Shown here one piece after another: positions 48,186 to 58,334 of a stretch of DNA of 64,000 nt. Under the pieces are notes generated by a model. It was not told the origin of the DNA, did not search any database, and saw only the letters and a list, made by a program, of their open reading frames with translations. The number at the start of each line of letters is the position of its first letter. Within the stretch, counting starts at the first letter, position 1. The DNA is from Rhodococcus oxybenzonivorans (GTDB taxonomy: Bacteria; Actinomycetota; Actinomycetes; Mycobacteriales; Mycobacteriaceae): the NCBI RefSeq assembly GCF_003130705.1, contig NZ_CP021354.1, positions 5,022,001 to 5,086,000 of the forward strand, in the 5' to 3' direction. The translations under genes were made by a program, and so were the position numbers.

Positions 48186-49692
48186 ACAGCACCGTCCCGG
48201 CCGCGTCGAGCAGGTCGACTCGCAACTCGGACGTCTCCCCGTCGATGAAGACCTCCCCGAAATGCTGGTATCCGTCGAGGGGTGAGGAATTCGGGGCAGG
48301 CGGTGCGTGGACGAACACGGCCTCGGGACCGAACGTCGGATCGAGGTCGTTGGGGCCGAAACCACCGGCGTTGAGCGGGCCCGACACGAACTCCCAGAAC
48401 TCGTCGAAGTCCTTGTATGCGGCACGGTCCGGCGAGTACCGGTGCGCGGCGGTGTAGTGCACGTCCGCGGTGAGCCAGACCGTTCCCGTGACGCCGCCCG
48501 CCTTGATCGCGGACAGTACCTGCGCGATCTCGGATTCACGGCCCGACGGTGGTCCCGGATCCCGGTTGGCGATGCCCTCGAACGCGGTGTCGCCGTCCGG
48601 CACCACCACCCCGAGGGGAAGGTCGTTGGCGATGATCTTCCAGGTCGCCGTCGACGCACCGAGTTCGCGAATGAGCCAGTCCTTCTGTGCTGCGCCGAGG
48701 ATCTGTCCGGCCGGGCCGGTATTGACACCGTTCGCACCCTTGTAGGTGCGCATGTCGAGCACGAAGACGTCGAGAAGAGGTCCGTAGCCGATCTTGCGGT
48801 ACACACGCCCGTCCACCGCCTCGGTGGGCTCGATCGGAAGCCACTCGTGGAACGCCTGGAAAGCTCGCTGCGCCAGAACGTCGACGCTCTTCTCCGAGTA
48901 GGCCTCGGCGCTGAGGAGTTCGCCGGGATACCAATTGTTGACCGTTTCGTGGTCGTCCCACTGAACGATCTGCGCAACAGAGGAATTGAAGGTTCTGTAG
49001 TGCTGGTCGCTGAGGTTGTAGGCGTACTGACCGCGGTACTGGTCCAATGTCTGCGCAAGCGCACTCTTGGCCTCGCTCACCGTGTTCCGCCAGATTCGGC
49101 CGTCCGGCAGCGCAACCGACTCCTTCAGGGGTCCGTCGGCGTAGACGACGTCACCGGAGTGGAGGAACAGATGCGGGTCGCGTGCGGCCATCGTTTCGAA
49201 TATCCGCATACCGCCGAGGTCGGGGTTGATTCCGTAACCCTGACCCACCGTGTCTCCGGACCACTGCAGCCGGATGTCGCCCGCGGCGCTCGGTGCGGTG
49301 CGGAAGACACCCGTCACCGCCTCCGAGGTGGCGCCGTCGTCACCTTCGAGGGTCACCCGGTAGTGCACCTGCTGCCCGGCGGGTAGTCCGGTCACCCGCA
49401 ACCGTCCGGTGCCGTCCGTGTCCGGGGTGAGCAGTCCACCCTCGAATCGCACCGGGTCGTTGAAGGACTCGGTGGCCGCCGTCTCGACGATCATCGTCGC
49501 CGGCCGGTCGGACCTCGCCCAGATCACTGCGCCGTCGGCACGCACATCGCCGGCGGCAACTCCATGGGTCAGCGCGGGCCGGGGGCGTAGGAGGGTGGGA
49601 CTCGAACCGGCCGAGCCGGAACACGCGGCGGCGGGAACAGCGAGTACGCCGAGAGCGGTGGCGCGGAGCAGGGTACGGCGCGACAGGTGCAC
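48154..49692 (-). CDS. phoD: PhoD-like alkaline phosphatase, Tat-exported lipoprotein
   Basis: 512 residues from GTG 49692 (GGAG upstream). The N-terminus SRRTLLRATALG is a twin-arginine signal and AVPAAACSG a lipobox, so it should be folded in the cytosol and tethered outside. PhoD features: an N-terminal Fn3-like domain, then WSGDTVGQGYG, FLHSGDVVYADGPLK, IVQWDDHETVNNW, KTLRTYKGANG-like region and WLTADVHYTAAHRY with metal-binding Asp/His. Likely a Ca/Fe-dependent phosphodiesterase/monoesterase for phosphate scavenging. No Pho box recognised. Divergent from ogt. Confidence 0.92.
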   Translation of the reverse strand: MHLSRRTLLRATALGVLAVPAAACSGSAGSSPTLLRPRPALTHGVAAGDVRADGAVIWARSDRPATMIVETAATESFNDPVRFEGGLLTPDTDGTGRLRVTGLPAGQQVHYRVTLEGDDGATSEAVTGVFRTAPSAAGDIRLQWSGDTVGQGYGINPDLGGMRIFETMAARDPHLFLHSGDVVYADGPLKESVALPDGRIWRNTVSEAKSALAQTLDQYRGQYAYNLSDQHYRTFNSSVAQIVQWDDHETVNNWYPGELLSAEAYSEKSVDVLAQRAFQAFHEWLPIEPTEAVDGRVYRKIGYGPLLDVFVLDMRTYKGANGVNTGPAGQILGAAQKDWLIRELGASTATWKIIANDLPLGVVVPDGDTAFEGIANRDPGPPSGRESEIAQVLSAIKAGGVTGTVWLTADVHYTAAHRYSPDRAAYKDFDEFWEFVSGPLNAGGFGPNDLDPTFGPEAVFVHAPPAPNSSPLDGYQHFGEVFIDGETSELRVDLLDAAGTVLFSQSLAPPAR

Positions 49693-49780
49693 GGGACATC
49701 TCCTCGGTGGTGGATCCTCGAGGATGTCCAACCGTGGCCAACAGACGGTAAACGTCGGATGTGGGGCGCATACTGGGTTG

Positions 49781-50317
49781 GTGACCACAGGATTCTGCCT
49801 GTTCGACACAGCACTCGGCACGTGCGCCATTGCCTGGAGGGCCGCCGGGATCGTCGGTGTGCAACTGTCGGAGGGTTCACCCGAGGCGACACGTGCCCGC
49901 GTCGAACGCTGCTTCCCGGGTGCGGTGGAGCACTCACCGCCCACACCGGTCCAGCAGGCGTTGGACGCCATTCGGGAACACCTCGGCGGCGCACTCGACG
50001 ACCTGCGCTGGATCGACCTCGACTTCGAGGGAGTCCCCGAGTTCGATTGCAACGTATACGAGATCGCCCGGGCCATCGACCCGGGCGACACCCTCACCTA
50101 CGGAGAGGTGGCTGCAGCACTCGGCAAACCCGGCGCCGCGCAGGCCGTCGGCCAGGCACTCGGACGCAACCCCTTGCCGATCGTCGTCCCCTGCCACCGC
50201 GTCCTCGCCGCCGGAAACAAGGTCGGCGGATTCTCCGCGGGCAGCGGCACCCTCACCAAACGCGAACTACTCGCCCTCGAACACGCACCCGGATTCGACG
50301 ACCCCGTACTGTTCTGA
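49781..50317 (+). CDS. ogt: Methylated-DNA--protein-cysteine methyltransferase
   Basis: Suicide repair of O6-alkylguanine. 178 residues from GTG 49781. The C-terminal DNA-binding/active-site domain has LTYGEVAAALGKPGAAQAVGQALGRNPLPIVVPCHRVLA, with the acceptor Cys in PCHR and the Arg finger equivalent in the helix-turn-helix. The N-terminal half is the usual ribonuclease-H-like fold. No AraC-type Ada domain is present. Confidence 0.95.
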   Translation: MTTGFCLFDTALGTCAIAWRAAGIVGVQLSEGSPEATRARVERCFPGAVEHSPPTPVQQALDAIREHLGGALDDLRWIDLDFEGVPEFDCNVYEIARAIDPGDTLTYGEVAAALGKPGAAQAVGQALGRNPLPIVVPCHRVLAAGNKVGGFSAGSGTLTKRELLALEHAPGFDDPVLF

Positions 50318-50337
50318 AGCAACCGCACGGGCCGGAC

Positions 50338-50382
50338 CGACGTCACAGCCGTTCGACGTCACAGCCGTTCAGCGTCACCGTT
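50338..50382. repeat. Short tandem repeats between ogt and purA
   Basis: Two exact 16-base units (50338-50353, 50354-50369: CGACGTCACAGCCGTT) and a partial, diverged third to 50382. They occupy the convergent gap. Confidence 0.8.
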
Positions 50383-50394
50383 CAGTCCGACTGG

Positions 50395-51765
<1,371 letters not shown>

Positions 51766-51894
51766 CTAGCCGAGCGCACAGAGAACAGACCCCACAGTAC
51801 GACCGGAGTGGCTTCGGGGCCGGTGGCGGGCATACAACTAGGATGGCCGGATGGAAAGCTGCGGCAGCCGTAGCGGGACATATCCGGGCGAGGA

Positions 51895-52566
51895 GTGGCG
51901 TTGACCCCCGTTGTGCTCATATGCGGTGACGTGCCGCTCCCCCTGCCCTTGGGGTCGATCTCGGCGTCGAGCGCCCCCACCGTGCCGGACAAGGACGACT
52001 TCGACGAGGTCTTCTCCAAACTCCAGGTCGTCACGCATCCGCGGCTCATCGTGGTCGGTAGCGATGCCGCACTGGCCGCGACCCTGACCCGGCTGATGCG
52101 GACCGACCGGTTGCATATCGAGCTCGCCTACGTCGCCGAACACAGCTCACCGGCAACCGACGCCTACCACCTGTCCGCGGGCGCACGGGCCGCCCGCACG
52201 GCACTGAAAGGAACGGCCAAGCCGGTACCTCTCATCCGCGACGACGCGGGCATCGCGCTGGTCGGGCTCGCCACCGTGACGGCGCCCGGCGGTGAACCGT
52301 TGGTCGGCGAGGCGTACGTCGACGACACCCGCCTGTTCTCCGGTACCGCCACCAACATGCACGTCACCCCCACTCCACGGATGCCCGGGCTGCGGGCCTC
52401 GATCGAACCCCGGCGGCGCTGGTTGCCGCGTCGATGGATCGAGGGGCGCGCGGTCCAACTCGGGTCGCCGGCCGCCGCGCTGACCCGTGACGACGTGCCC
52501 AATCCGCGCGCGGTGAAACGGTCGACGTTCTACCGTCACGACCGCGAGTGGTTGCTCGTTCGATGA
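51895..52566 (+). CDS. Conserved hypothetical (Rv0358-like)
   Basis: 223 residues from GTG 51895 (the next codons include TTG 51901). Mixed alpha/beta, with VVTHPRLIVVGSDAALAATLTRLMR and an Arg-rich C-terminal third (ASIEPRRRWLPRRWIEGRAVQLG) that recalls diacylglycerol-kinase/NAD-kinase C-terminal strands; this resemblance is weak. The stop overlaps the M50 protease gene start (ATGA), so the two are coupled. That pairing is conserved in mycobacteria. Confidence 0.8.
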   Translation: MALTPVVLICGDVPLPLPLGSISASSAPTVPDKDDFDEVFSKLQVVTHPRLIVVGSDAALAATLTRLMRTDRLHIELAYVAEHSSPATDAYHLSAGARAARTALKGTAKPVPLIRDDAGIALVGLATVTAPGGEPLVGEAYVDDTRLFSGTATNMHVTPTPRMPGLRASIEPRRRWLPRRWIEGRAVQLGSPAAALTRDDVPNPRAVKRSTFYRHDREWLLVR

Positions 52567-53339
52567 ACCTGCCCAGAACGCGGTCCACCGCCGTCCGGCC
52601 GAGCCCGGTCTTCCTCGTCGTCGTCGCCACCGCCGTCGCCGGTGGAGTACTCGCGTGGGGCGCCCGGGCCGAGTCCGTCGTCGGCCACGTCGGGGTCTTC
52701 CTCCTCGTGGTGGCCGGCTGGGTGGTGACGCTGTGCCTCCACGAGTTCGCGCACGCGTACACGGCGTGGCGGAACGGCGACACCGATGTGGCGGTGCGCG
52801 GATACCTCACCCTGAACCCGCTGAAGTACAGCCACCCCTTGCTGTCGATAGGCCTTCCCGTGCTGTTCATCGCCCTCGGCGGAATCGGGCTACCGGGCGG
52901 TGCCGTCTACCTGCGGACGGGGTTGTTCCCGCCGAAGGTCCAGGCGAAGGTGTCGCTCGCGGGGCCGGCCGTGAACCTCGTGTCGGCAGTGGTCCTGCTG
53001 ACCGTGATTCGCGGGTGGGGCCTGGACGGCGATCATCGGGTGTTCTGGACGGGCCTGAGCTTCCTGGCTTTCCTGCAGGTGATGGCGACGGTACTCAACC
53101 TGCTCCCCGTTCCGGGCCTCGACGGCTACGGCGCACTCGAGCCCTCCCTTCCGCCGCGGACCCGCCGGTCCGTCGATCAGTACAAGCCCTACGGACTGCT
53201 CGTCCTCGTGGCCCTGCTCTTCGTGCCTTCGATCAATACCGTGTTCTTCGACGGAATCTACTGGCTGTTCGAGCTGTCCGGTGTGCCGGCGATCTACGCG
53301 CAGTACGGCAACTACCTGATGCGTTTCTGGCTTTCGTGA
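52563..53339 (+). CDS. Site-2-protease-like membrane metallopeptidase (M50)
   Basis: 258 residues with six hydrophobic segments. Zinc motif HEFAHAY in TM2 and third ligand region NLLPVPGLDGYGAL match M50B proteases. It lacks PDZ and CBS domains, so it is a minimal member; the substrate is unknown. Translationally coupled to the upstream gene. Its TGA stop lies in CGTGAGTAC, a partial copy of the palindrome core that follows. Confidence 0.9.
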   Translation: MNLPRTRSTAVRPSPVFLVVVATAVAGGVLAWGARAESVVGHVGVFLLVVAGWVVTLCLHEFAHAYTAWRNGDTDVAVRGYLTLNPLKYSHPLLSIGLPVLFIALGGIGLPGGAVYLRTGLFPPKVQAKVSLAGPAVNLVSAVVLLTVIRGWGLDGDHRVFWTGLSFLAFLQVMATVLNLLPVPGLDGYGALEPSLPPRTRRSVDQYKPYGLLVLVALLFVPSINTVFFDGIYWLFELSGVPAIYAQYGNYLMRFWLS

Positions 53340-53346
53340 GTACCCC

Positions 53347-53390
53347 CCGTGAGTACTTCTTAACAGTGGGCTGTTAACAAGCACTCACGG
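53347..53390. repeat. Palindrome family 1, copy B (20-bp arms)
   Basis: Arms 53347-53366 and 53371-53390 pair with two mismatches around TGGG. It separates the convergent M50 and HxlR genes; the HxlR stop codon (53385-53387, TCA on plus) lies in the right arm. An extra CGTGAGTAC half-core at 53335-53343 contains the M50 stop. Confidence 0.88.
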
Positions 53391-53888
53391 CAGGGAGCGG
53401 CGAGCCTGCTCCTCGGTGAAGTTGGGCGTCAACCGCAATTCGGTCAACGGCACCTCGCGGTCGGGACTGCGCACCTCCACGCGGACGGGTTGACCCGTCG
53501 CGTCGTCCCGCAGTCCGATCGGCGCGCCGCGTGATCCCTGCAGGTACTTGTCACCCCACTGCATGAGTGCCAGCACGGCGGGCAGGAGGTCGCGACCCTT
53601 CTCGGTCAGCACGTATTCGAAGCGGGTTCGTTGTCCGGGTTCCTTGTAGGGCCGCCGCTCGAACAAACCTTCCGCGGTGAGTTCCCGCAGGCGCGCCGCC
53701 GCCACCGCCTCGGTGACCCCCACACGCTGGACGAAGTCGTCGAACCGCGTGGTCCCGTAATAGGCCTCGCGGAGGATGAGAATGGCCGAACGCGTGCCCA
53801 CTACATCCATCGCCTTTCCGATCGAGCAGTGCGTGGCCCGCCAGGTGTCGCGATCGCCGAGGAAGCCGTCCAGTCGTGCCGCATTCAT
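53385..53888 (-). CDS. HxlR-family transcriptional regulator
   Basis: 167 residues from ATG 53888. MarR/HxlR winged helix: HCSIGKAMDVVGTRSAILILREAYYGTTRFDDFVQRVGVTEAVAAARLRELTAEGLFERRPY, then the beta wing RTRFEYVLTEKGRDLLP. Divergent from an MFS transporter, so a local repressor of the efflux pump is likely. A -10 TATCAT (53895-53900) sits so close to the ATG that the mRNA is probably leaderless. Confidence 0.92.
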   Translation of the reverse strand: MNAARLDGFLGDRDTWRATHCSIGKAMDVVGTRSAILILREAYYGTTRFDDFVQRVGVTEAVAAARLRELTAEGLFERRPYKEPGQRTRFEYVLTEKGRDLLPAVLALMQWGDKYLQGSRGAPIGLRDDATGQPVRVEVRSPDREVPLTELRLTPNFTEEQARRSLP

Positions 53889-53894
53889 GCCACC

Positions 53895-53934
53895 ATGATA
53901 GCTGACTTGCAAAAAGCAAAGCCAGGTGTACATT
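53895..53934. promoter_or_regulatory. Divergent promoters and TTGC-N5-GCAA operator
   Basis: Plus strand: TTGCAA (53907) - 16 bases - TACATT (53929-53934), placing the start at about the MFS ATG (53942). Minus strand: TATCAT on 53900-53895, placing the start at the HxlR ATG (53888). The palindrome TTGCAAAAAGCAA (53907-53919) overlaps the plus -35 and lies between the two, an ideal HxlR site. Confidence 0.5.
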
Positions 53935-53941
53935 GCTGGCT

Positions 53942-55348
53942 ATGGTATTCAGCAGTCAGGTGCACGGGGATATCCGTCTGCGTCCTCTCCTTCTCGTCCT
54001 GTGTGGCGCCCCGTTCGTCGCGAGCCTCGATCTCTTCGTCGTGAACATCGCCCTCGGCGACATCGCCGCCAGCTACCCCGGTTACTCCCTCGGCGACCTG
54101 AGCTGGGTACTCAACGGCTATGCGATCGTCTATGCGGCACTACTGGTTCCACTCGGCCGGTGGGCGGATCGCATCGGTCACCGGCGCGGATTCATGCTGG
54201 GACTGGCGCTGTTCACGGCTGCGAGCGCCGCCTGCGCGCTCAGCCCCTCCCTGTGGTTTCTCGTCCTCTTCCGCCTGCTGCAGGCTGTCGGCGCCGCGGC
54301 CCTGACCCCCGCAAGCCTCGGATTGCTGGTCGGAACCGTCCCCGCGGAACGACGCGCCGGCGCAGTCCGCATGTGGGCGGCCTCTGGTGCGGCAGCCGCC
54401 GCATTCGGCCCCGTCGTCGGCGGAATCCTCGTCGAGGCCTCCTGGCGCTGGGCGTTCCTCATCAACATTCCGATCGGAATCGCACTCCTGATCGCCGCGA
54501 CCCGTGTCGTGCCCGACGTCCGCCCCACCGCCACCGACACCGAACTCGACTTGATGGGGGCGGCCCTGCTGATTCTCGGGATCGGCGCACTGTCGCTCGG
54601 GATGGTCCAGGGGCCGGAATGGGGATGGGGGGACCCCCGGATCACGCTCGCTTTCACCCTCGCCGCCGCCTGCCTTGCCCTGTTCTGGTGGAGCAACAGC
54701 CGTCACCGGGCACCCCTCATCGAACCGGCCCTGCTGAAGGTGCGCACGTTCGCGTGGTCCAACGCGACCGCCCTGGTGTTCAGCGCAGCGTTCGCGGCGG
54801 GACTGCTGTCGAACATCCTTTGGCTGCAGAACGTGTGGGAATACTCGGCGATCAGGACGGGACTCGCCATCGCTCCCGGACCGATCCTCGTGCCGGTCTT
54901 TGCGATCGCCGGTCAGCTCCTCGCCCGCCGGTTCTCCCCCGGCACCATTGCCGCTGCGGGAAGTCTGGTGTGGGCGGCGGGCACGCTACTGATCCTGGCG
55001 TCGGTAGGGGCGGAGCCCCACTACGTCACCGAATTCCTTCCGGGATTGCTGGTCGGCGGAGTAGGCGTCGGCCTCGCACTCCCCACCATTCTCTCGTCCG
55101 CCACTGCCGGGCTTCCGCAGTCCCGGTCGGCGACCGGCAGTGCGATCGTCAACATGAATCGGCAAATCGGCACCGTGATCGGGGTCAGCGTGCTCGTGGC
55201 GGTCCTCGGCACCACCGTGGGCTACGACGACACCCACTCTGCCTTCATCGTCGCCTGGTGGGTGATCGCCGCAGTCGGCGTCGGTGCGGCGGCCACATCC
55301 ATCGGCATGAATTCCCAGAACCCACTCACCGTAAAGGTACCGGCATGA
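53942..55348 (+). CDS. MFS transporter, DHA2 (EmrB/QacA-like) family
   Basis: 468 residues, about 14 hydrophobic segments. Motif C-like and family motifs: PLGRWADRIGHRRGFMLGL (loop 2-3) and ASGAAAAAFGPVVGGILVEASWRWAFLINIPIG in TM5-6. A proton-driven multidrug exporter is likely. The stop overlaps the thioesterase start (ATGA), so pump and thioesterase are cotranslated under the divergent HxlR regulator. Confidence 0.93.
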   Translation: MVFSSQVHGDIRLRPLLLVLCGAPFVASLDLFVVNIALGDIAASYPGYSLGDLSWVLNGYAIVYAALLVPLGRWADRIGHRRGFMLGLALFTAASAACALSPSLWFLVLFRLLQAVGAAALTPASLGLLVGTVPAERRAGAVRMWAASGAAAAAFGPVVGGILVEASWRWAFLINIPIGIALLIAATRVVPDVRPTATDTELDLMGAALLILGIGALSLGMVQGPEWGWGDPRITLAFTLAAACLALFWWSNSRHRAPLIEPALLKVRTFAWSNATALVFSAAFAAGLLSNILWLQNVWEYSAIRTGLAIAPGPILVPVFAIAGQLLARRFSPGTIAAAGSLVWAAGTLLILASVGAEPHYVTEFLPGLLVGGVGVGLALPTILSSATAGLPQSRSATGSAIVNMNRQIGTVIGVSVLVAVLGTTVGYDDTHSAFIVAWWVIAAVGVGAAATSIGMNSQNPLTVKVPA

Positions 55349-56112
55349 CCCCGTTGACCGCACTTGCTTTCCCCACCGAATTCGACTCCACCTGGCGTGG
55401 TTTCGGCGGTATGCACGGCGGGCTCGTCGTCGCATCGATGCTGCACGCGGCCGAGGCCGAGACGGCCGCGACACCGGTTACCGTCTCGGCCCACTTCACC
55501 CGGCCCGTGGTACCGGGCCCGGTGGACCATCAGGTCGAGGTCGTGCACGGCGGGCGGACACCGAGTGTCCGCGTATCGATGCCCGGTTCCGCAGGTGCCC
55601 TGATCCGCCTCACCCGAACGCCCAGCGCCATCACGTGGCCTCACGATGCGCCCGACCTCGGCGACGAAGATCCGGAAGTCCTCACACCCCTGGCGATTCC
55701 GGCCGACTACATGCCCTTCGCCCAGTACCTCGACATCCGCCCGATCAACTCGGCACGTCCCTTCGCCGGCGGCGCCGACCCTGAGTTCGAGGTGTGGATT
55801 CGTCTGCTCTCATCGATCGATTTCAGCCCTTCCGAACGCGCGGCGGTACTACTCGACGCGTTACCGCCGGGGTTGTTCGCCGTACTCGACGCGCCGGTAG
55901 CCATCCCCACCGTCGAGTTCAGTGCCCACTTCCCCGTGAGTACTTATCAACAGCCCACTGTTAACAAGTACTCACGGGAGGGGTGGTACCACCTGCGCCA
56001 CCGCACGGTCTGGGCCACCGAAGACTCGTGCGTCGACGAGACCGAACTGCGCACCGCCACAGGACACCTCGCAGGTCAGGCGCGTCAGCTCCGCAGAATC
56101 CTCACCCCCTGA
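55345..56112 (+). CDS. Acyl-CoA thioesterase family protein (double hot-dog) with a palindrome insert
   Basis: 255 residues of the TesB-like/acyl-CoA thioesterase type: N-terminal hot dog with FGGMHGGLVVASMLHAAEAE, central TPLAIPADYMPF, C-terminal hot dog with VEFSAHF and YHLRHRTVWATEDSCVDETELRTATGHLAGQARQLRRIL. Between SAHF and GWYHLRHRT, residues 197-212 (PVSTYQQPTVNKYSRE) are encoded entirely by palindrome copy C. The insert is in frame and sits in the loop where relatives have a few residues, so the protein may still fold. Coupled to the MFS gene and followed by a thiolase, which suggests acyl-CoA handling. Confidence 0.85.
   Translation: MTPLTALAFPTEFDSTWRGFGGMHGGLVVASMLHAAEAETAATPVTVSAHFTRPVVPGPVDHQVEVVHGGRTPSVRVSMPGSAGALIRLTRTPSAITWPHDAPDLGDEDPEVLTPLAIPADYMPFAQYLDIRPINSARPFAGGADPEFEVWIRLLSSIDFSPSERAAVLLDALPPGLFAVLDAPVAIPTVEFSAHFPVSTYQQPTVNKYSREGWYHLRHRTVWATEDSCVDETELRTATGHLAGQARQLRRILTP
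55933..55978. repeat. Palindrome family 1, copy C, inside the thioesterase gene
   Basis: Arms 55933-55953 and 55958-55978 pair with two mismatches around CCCA. Same GTGAGTACTT...AAGTACTCAC core as copies A and B. In this phase neither arm gives a stop, because GTG AGT ACT is read as Val-Ser-Thr. Confidence 0.9.
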
Positions 56113-56153
56113 TCGCCACCCACGGCTCAGCAGCACAGAGAAAGGGAACTCCC

Positions 56154-57323
56154 ATGAGAGACGCCGTCATCGTCGAGGCCGTCCGCACACCGATCGGCAA
56201 GGGCAAACCCTCAGGGGCCCTCCACAATGTGCACCCCGTCGATCTCCTCGCACACAGTCTGTCGACCCTCGTCGAGCGCACGGGTATCGATCCCGCACTC
56301 ATCGACGACGTCATCGGCGGCACCGTGACGCAAGTGGGCGATCAGGGCCAGAACCTTACCCGCACCGCACTTCTCGCCGCCGGTTATCCCGAGTCCGTGC
56401 CGGGCACCACGGTCGACCGGCAGTGTGGCAGTAGTCAGCAGGCAGTTCACTTCGCCGCGCAGGGTGTGCTGTCCGGGGCCTACGACATCGTGGTCGCGGC
56501 CGGTGTCGAGTCGATGGGCCGGGTCCCGATGGGCTCGAACGTGGTCGGCCGGGAGTCGCTGGGCGTGGGATTCGAGCGCCGCTACCCCGACGGCCTCGTT
56601 CCCCAGGGCATCAGCGCCGAACTCATCGCCGCCCGTTGGGAACTGTCCCGACAGCAATTGGACGAGTTCGCGTTACGCAGTCATCAGAAGGCCGCGACGG
56701 CAGCGAGCGCGGGGAACTTCGCGAAGGAACTCGTCGTCCTGCCGGAACTCGGTGTCGACGAAGGGATCCGTCCGGATACGACACTCGATGTCCTGGCCGG
56801 TCTGCGTCCCGCCTTCCACAGCGAGCACTATGCGAATCGGTTTCCCGACATCGACTGGTCGATCACCGCGGGCAACAGCAGTCCCCTTTCGGACGGGAGC
56901 GCCGCCCTGATGATCACGACGTCGGAGATCGCGGGCCGGCTCGGATTGACACCCCTGGCTCGACTGCACAGTTTCGCCGTCGCCGGTGACGATCCGCTGA
57001 TGATGCTCACCGCGGTCATCCCGGCCACCCGTAAGGTGCTGGCGCGCAGCGGGCTCGACATCGCCGACGTCGACCTGTTCGAGGTCAACGAGGCGTTCTC
57101 ATCGGTGGTCCTCGCATGGGCGGCCGAGACCGGCGCCGACCTCGAGCGAGTGAACGTTCACGGCGGCGCGATCGCGCTCGGTCATCCGCTCGGTGCCAGC
57201 GGGGCGCGCATCATGACCACGCTGGTGAACGCCATGGAGCAGCGCGGCGCGCGATACGGTCTGCAGACCATGTGCGAGGCCGGCGGTCTCGCCAACGCGA
57301 CGCTGATCGAGCGCCTCGGGTAG
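56154..57323 (+). CDS. Acetyl-CoA acyltransferase / thiolase
   Basis: 389 residues from ATG 56154 with GAAAGGGA upstream. It has nucleophile Cys in DRQCGSSQQAVHFAAQ, NEAFSSVVLAWA, active-site His in GHPLGASGARIMTTL and a final Cys in TMCEAGGLANATLIERL. The last motif is CEAGG where most thiolases have CIGGG, a variant seen in some fatty-acid and sterol thiolases. Beta-oxidation or a dedicated pathway; chain-length preference cannot be told. Starts 41 bases after the thioesterase. Confidence 0.93.
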   Translation: MRDAVIVEAVRTPIGKGKPSGALHNVHPVDLLAHSLSTLVERTGIDPALIDDVIGGTVTQVGDQGQNLTRTALLAAGYPESVPGTTVDRQCGSSQQAVHFAAQGVLSGAYDIVVAAGVESMGRVPMGSNVVGRESLGVGFERRYPDGLVPQGISAELIAARWELSRQQLDEFALRSHQKAATAASAGNFAKELVVLPELGVDEGIRPDTTLDVLAGLRPAFHSEHYANRFPDIDWSITAGNSSPLSDGSAALMITTSEIAGRLGLTPLARLHSFAVAGDDPLMMLTAVIPATRKVLARSGLDIADVDLFEVNEAFSSVVLAWAAETGADLERVNVHGGAIALGHPLGASGARIMTTLVNAMEQRGARYGLQTMCEAGGLANATLIERLG

Positions 57324-57338
57324 AGGTGTGGCTGCGCG

Positions 57339-58295
57339 TCACCGGTGGCGGTTCATCATCGCCTCACCGGTGTAGCGCAACGCCGCCCGCAGCGACGCAG
57401 GTTCGAGTACCTCGACCCCTGCCCCCAGCGCAGTCAACTGTTCGAGAGCCACGTCCTCGGCCTCGAGCACCAGGTCGATGGCCACCCAACCGTCCTCGTC
57501 GGGAGGTCCCGCCTCGACGCGCGCAGCCTCCACACCCACGATCCGGGGCAACTGACGCCACGACCGCGGTGACAGGCGCACCCGGCACCGGAACCGGAGC
57601 ATCGAGCGATCGAATTCCGCGACGGAGGCCGACCACCACGCACCGAGATCGAACTGTTCCGGCCGCAGTGCCTGTTCCGTGAGGACCGTGGCGTCACTGA
57701 TCCGGGACACCCGGTACGACAGAATTCTGCTGCGATGCTGCGCAACCAGGTACCAGACACCCGCCTTGGCCACCAGACCGAGTGGATCGAGCGTCCGCGT
57801 CACCACGTCGGCACCTTTTCTGTAGTCGATACGCAGGCGCCGTCCCTCGAGCACCGCGGTGGCGACGTCGGGCAGATGCTCGTTGTCGCGCGGTGGCGTG
57901 AACCATCCCGGCACGTCGACGTACAGACGATCACGCCACAACTGTGCACCTGCCCGCAGCGGAACAGGCAACGCGTGCAGCAACTTCGACTGCGCCGCCG
58001 CGGTCACCTCACGCAGACCGAGGTCGTCGGCGAGCGAAGGCACACCCAGCAGCATCAACGCCGACGTCTCCGCCCCCGTCATCCCACCGAGTTTCGACTG
58101 CCATCCGTCGAGCAACCGAATACCGCCACCGGGACCACTTTCGGTCCAGAGCGGCACGCCCGCCGCCGACAGCGCCGTGACATCCCGGTACACCGTGCGC
58201 ACCGAGACACCCAGCTCCTCGGCCAGCTGCCCAGCCGTGACACCGCGGCTGCCCTCCAGCCGCAGCATCAGTTCGACGAGCCGACTCGAACGCAT
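57339..58295 (-). CDS. WYL-domain transcriptional regulator (YafY-like)
   Basis: 318 residues. The N-terminal HTH has RLVELMLRLEGSRGVTAGQLAEELGVSVRTVYRDVTALSAAGVPL. The WYL domain in the middle reads RLRIDYRKGADVVTRTLDPLGLVAKAGVWYLVAQHR, with a C-terminal WCX-type extension. It senses a small ligand or nucleic acid, by family. Divergent from the PPOX gene, with a perfect CTGACA-N5-TGTCAG site between them. Confidence 0.92.
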   Translation of the reverse strand: MRSSRLVELMLRLEGSRGVTAGQLAEELGVSVRTVYRDVTALSAAGVPLWTESGPGGGIRLLDGWQSKLGGMTGAETSALMLLGVPSLADDLGLREVTAAAQSKLLHALPVPLRAGAQLWRDRLYVDVPGWFTPPRDNEHLPDVATAVLEGRRLRIDYRKGADVVTRTLDPLGLVAKAGVWYLVAQHRSRILSYRVSRISDATVLTEQALRPEQFDLGAWWSASVAEFDRSMLRFRCRVRLSPRSWRQLPRIVGVEAARVEAGPPDEDGWVAIDLVLEAEDVALEQLTALGAGVEVLEPASLRAALRYTGEAMMNRHR

Positions 58296-58317
58296 CGCCC
58301 GAGTCTAGAGAAAATGA

Positions 58318-58334
58318 CTGACAGAAGGTGTCAG
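58318..58334. promoter_or_regulatory. Operator CTGACA-GAAGG-TGTCAG
   Basis: Perfect 6-bp arms in the 63-base gap between the divergent WYL regulator and PPOX genes. TGACA-N5-TGTCA is the type of site seen in front of YafY-like autoregulated pairs. Confidence 0.65.

Noticed and set aside
50338..50382. CRISPR-like array
   Set aside because: Only two exact 16-base units in direct contact with no spacers; a simple tandem repeat.
53926..56112. Single 728-residue protein covering the MFS and thioesterase region
   Set aside because: The frame merely stays open in the wrong phase across the MFS gene; the thioesterase starts at ATG 55345, overlapping the MFS stop.
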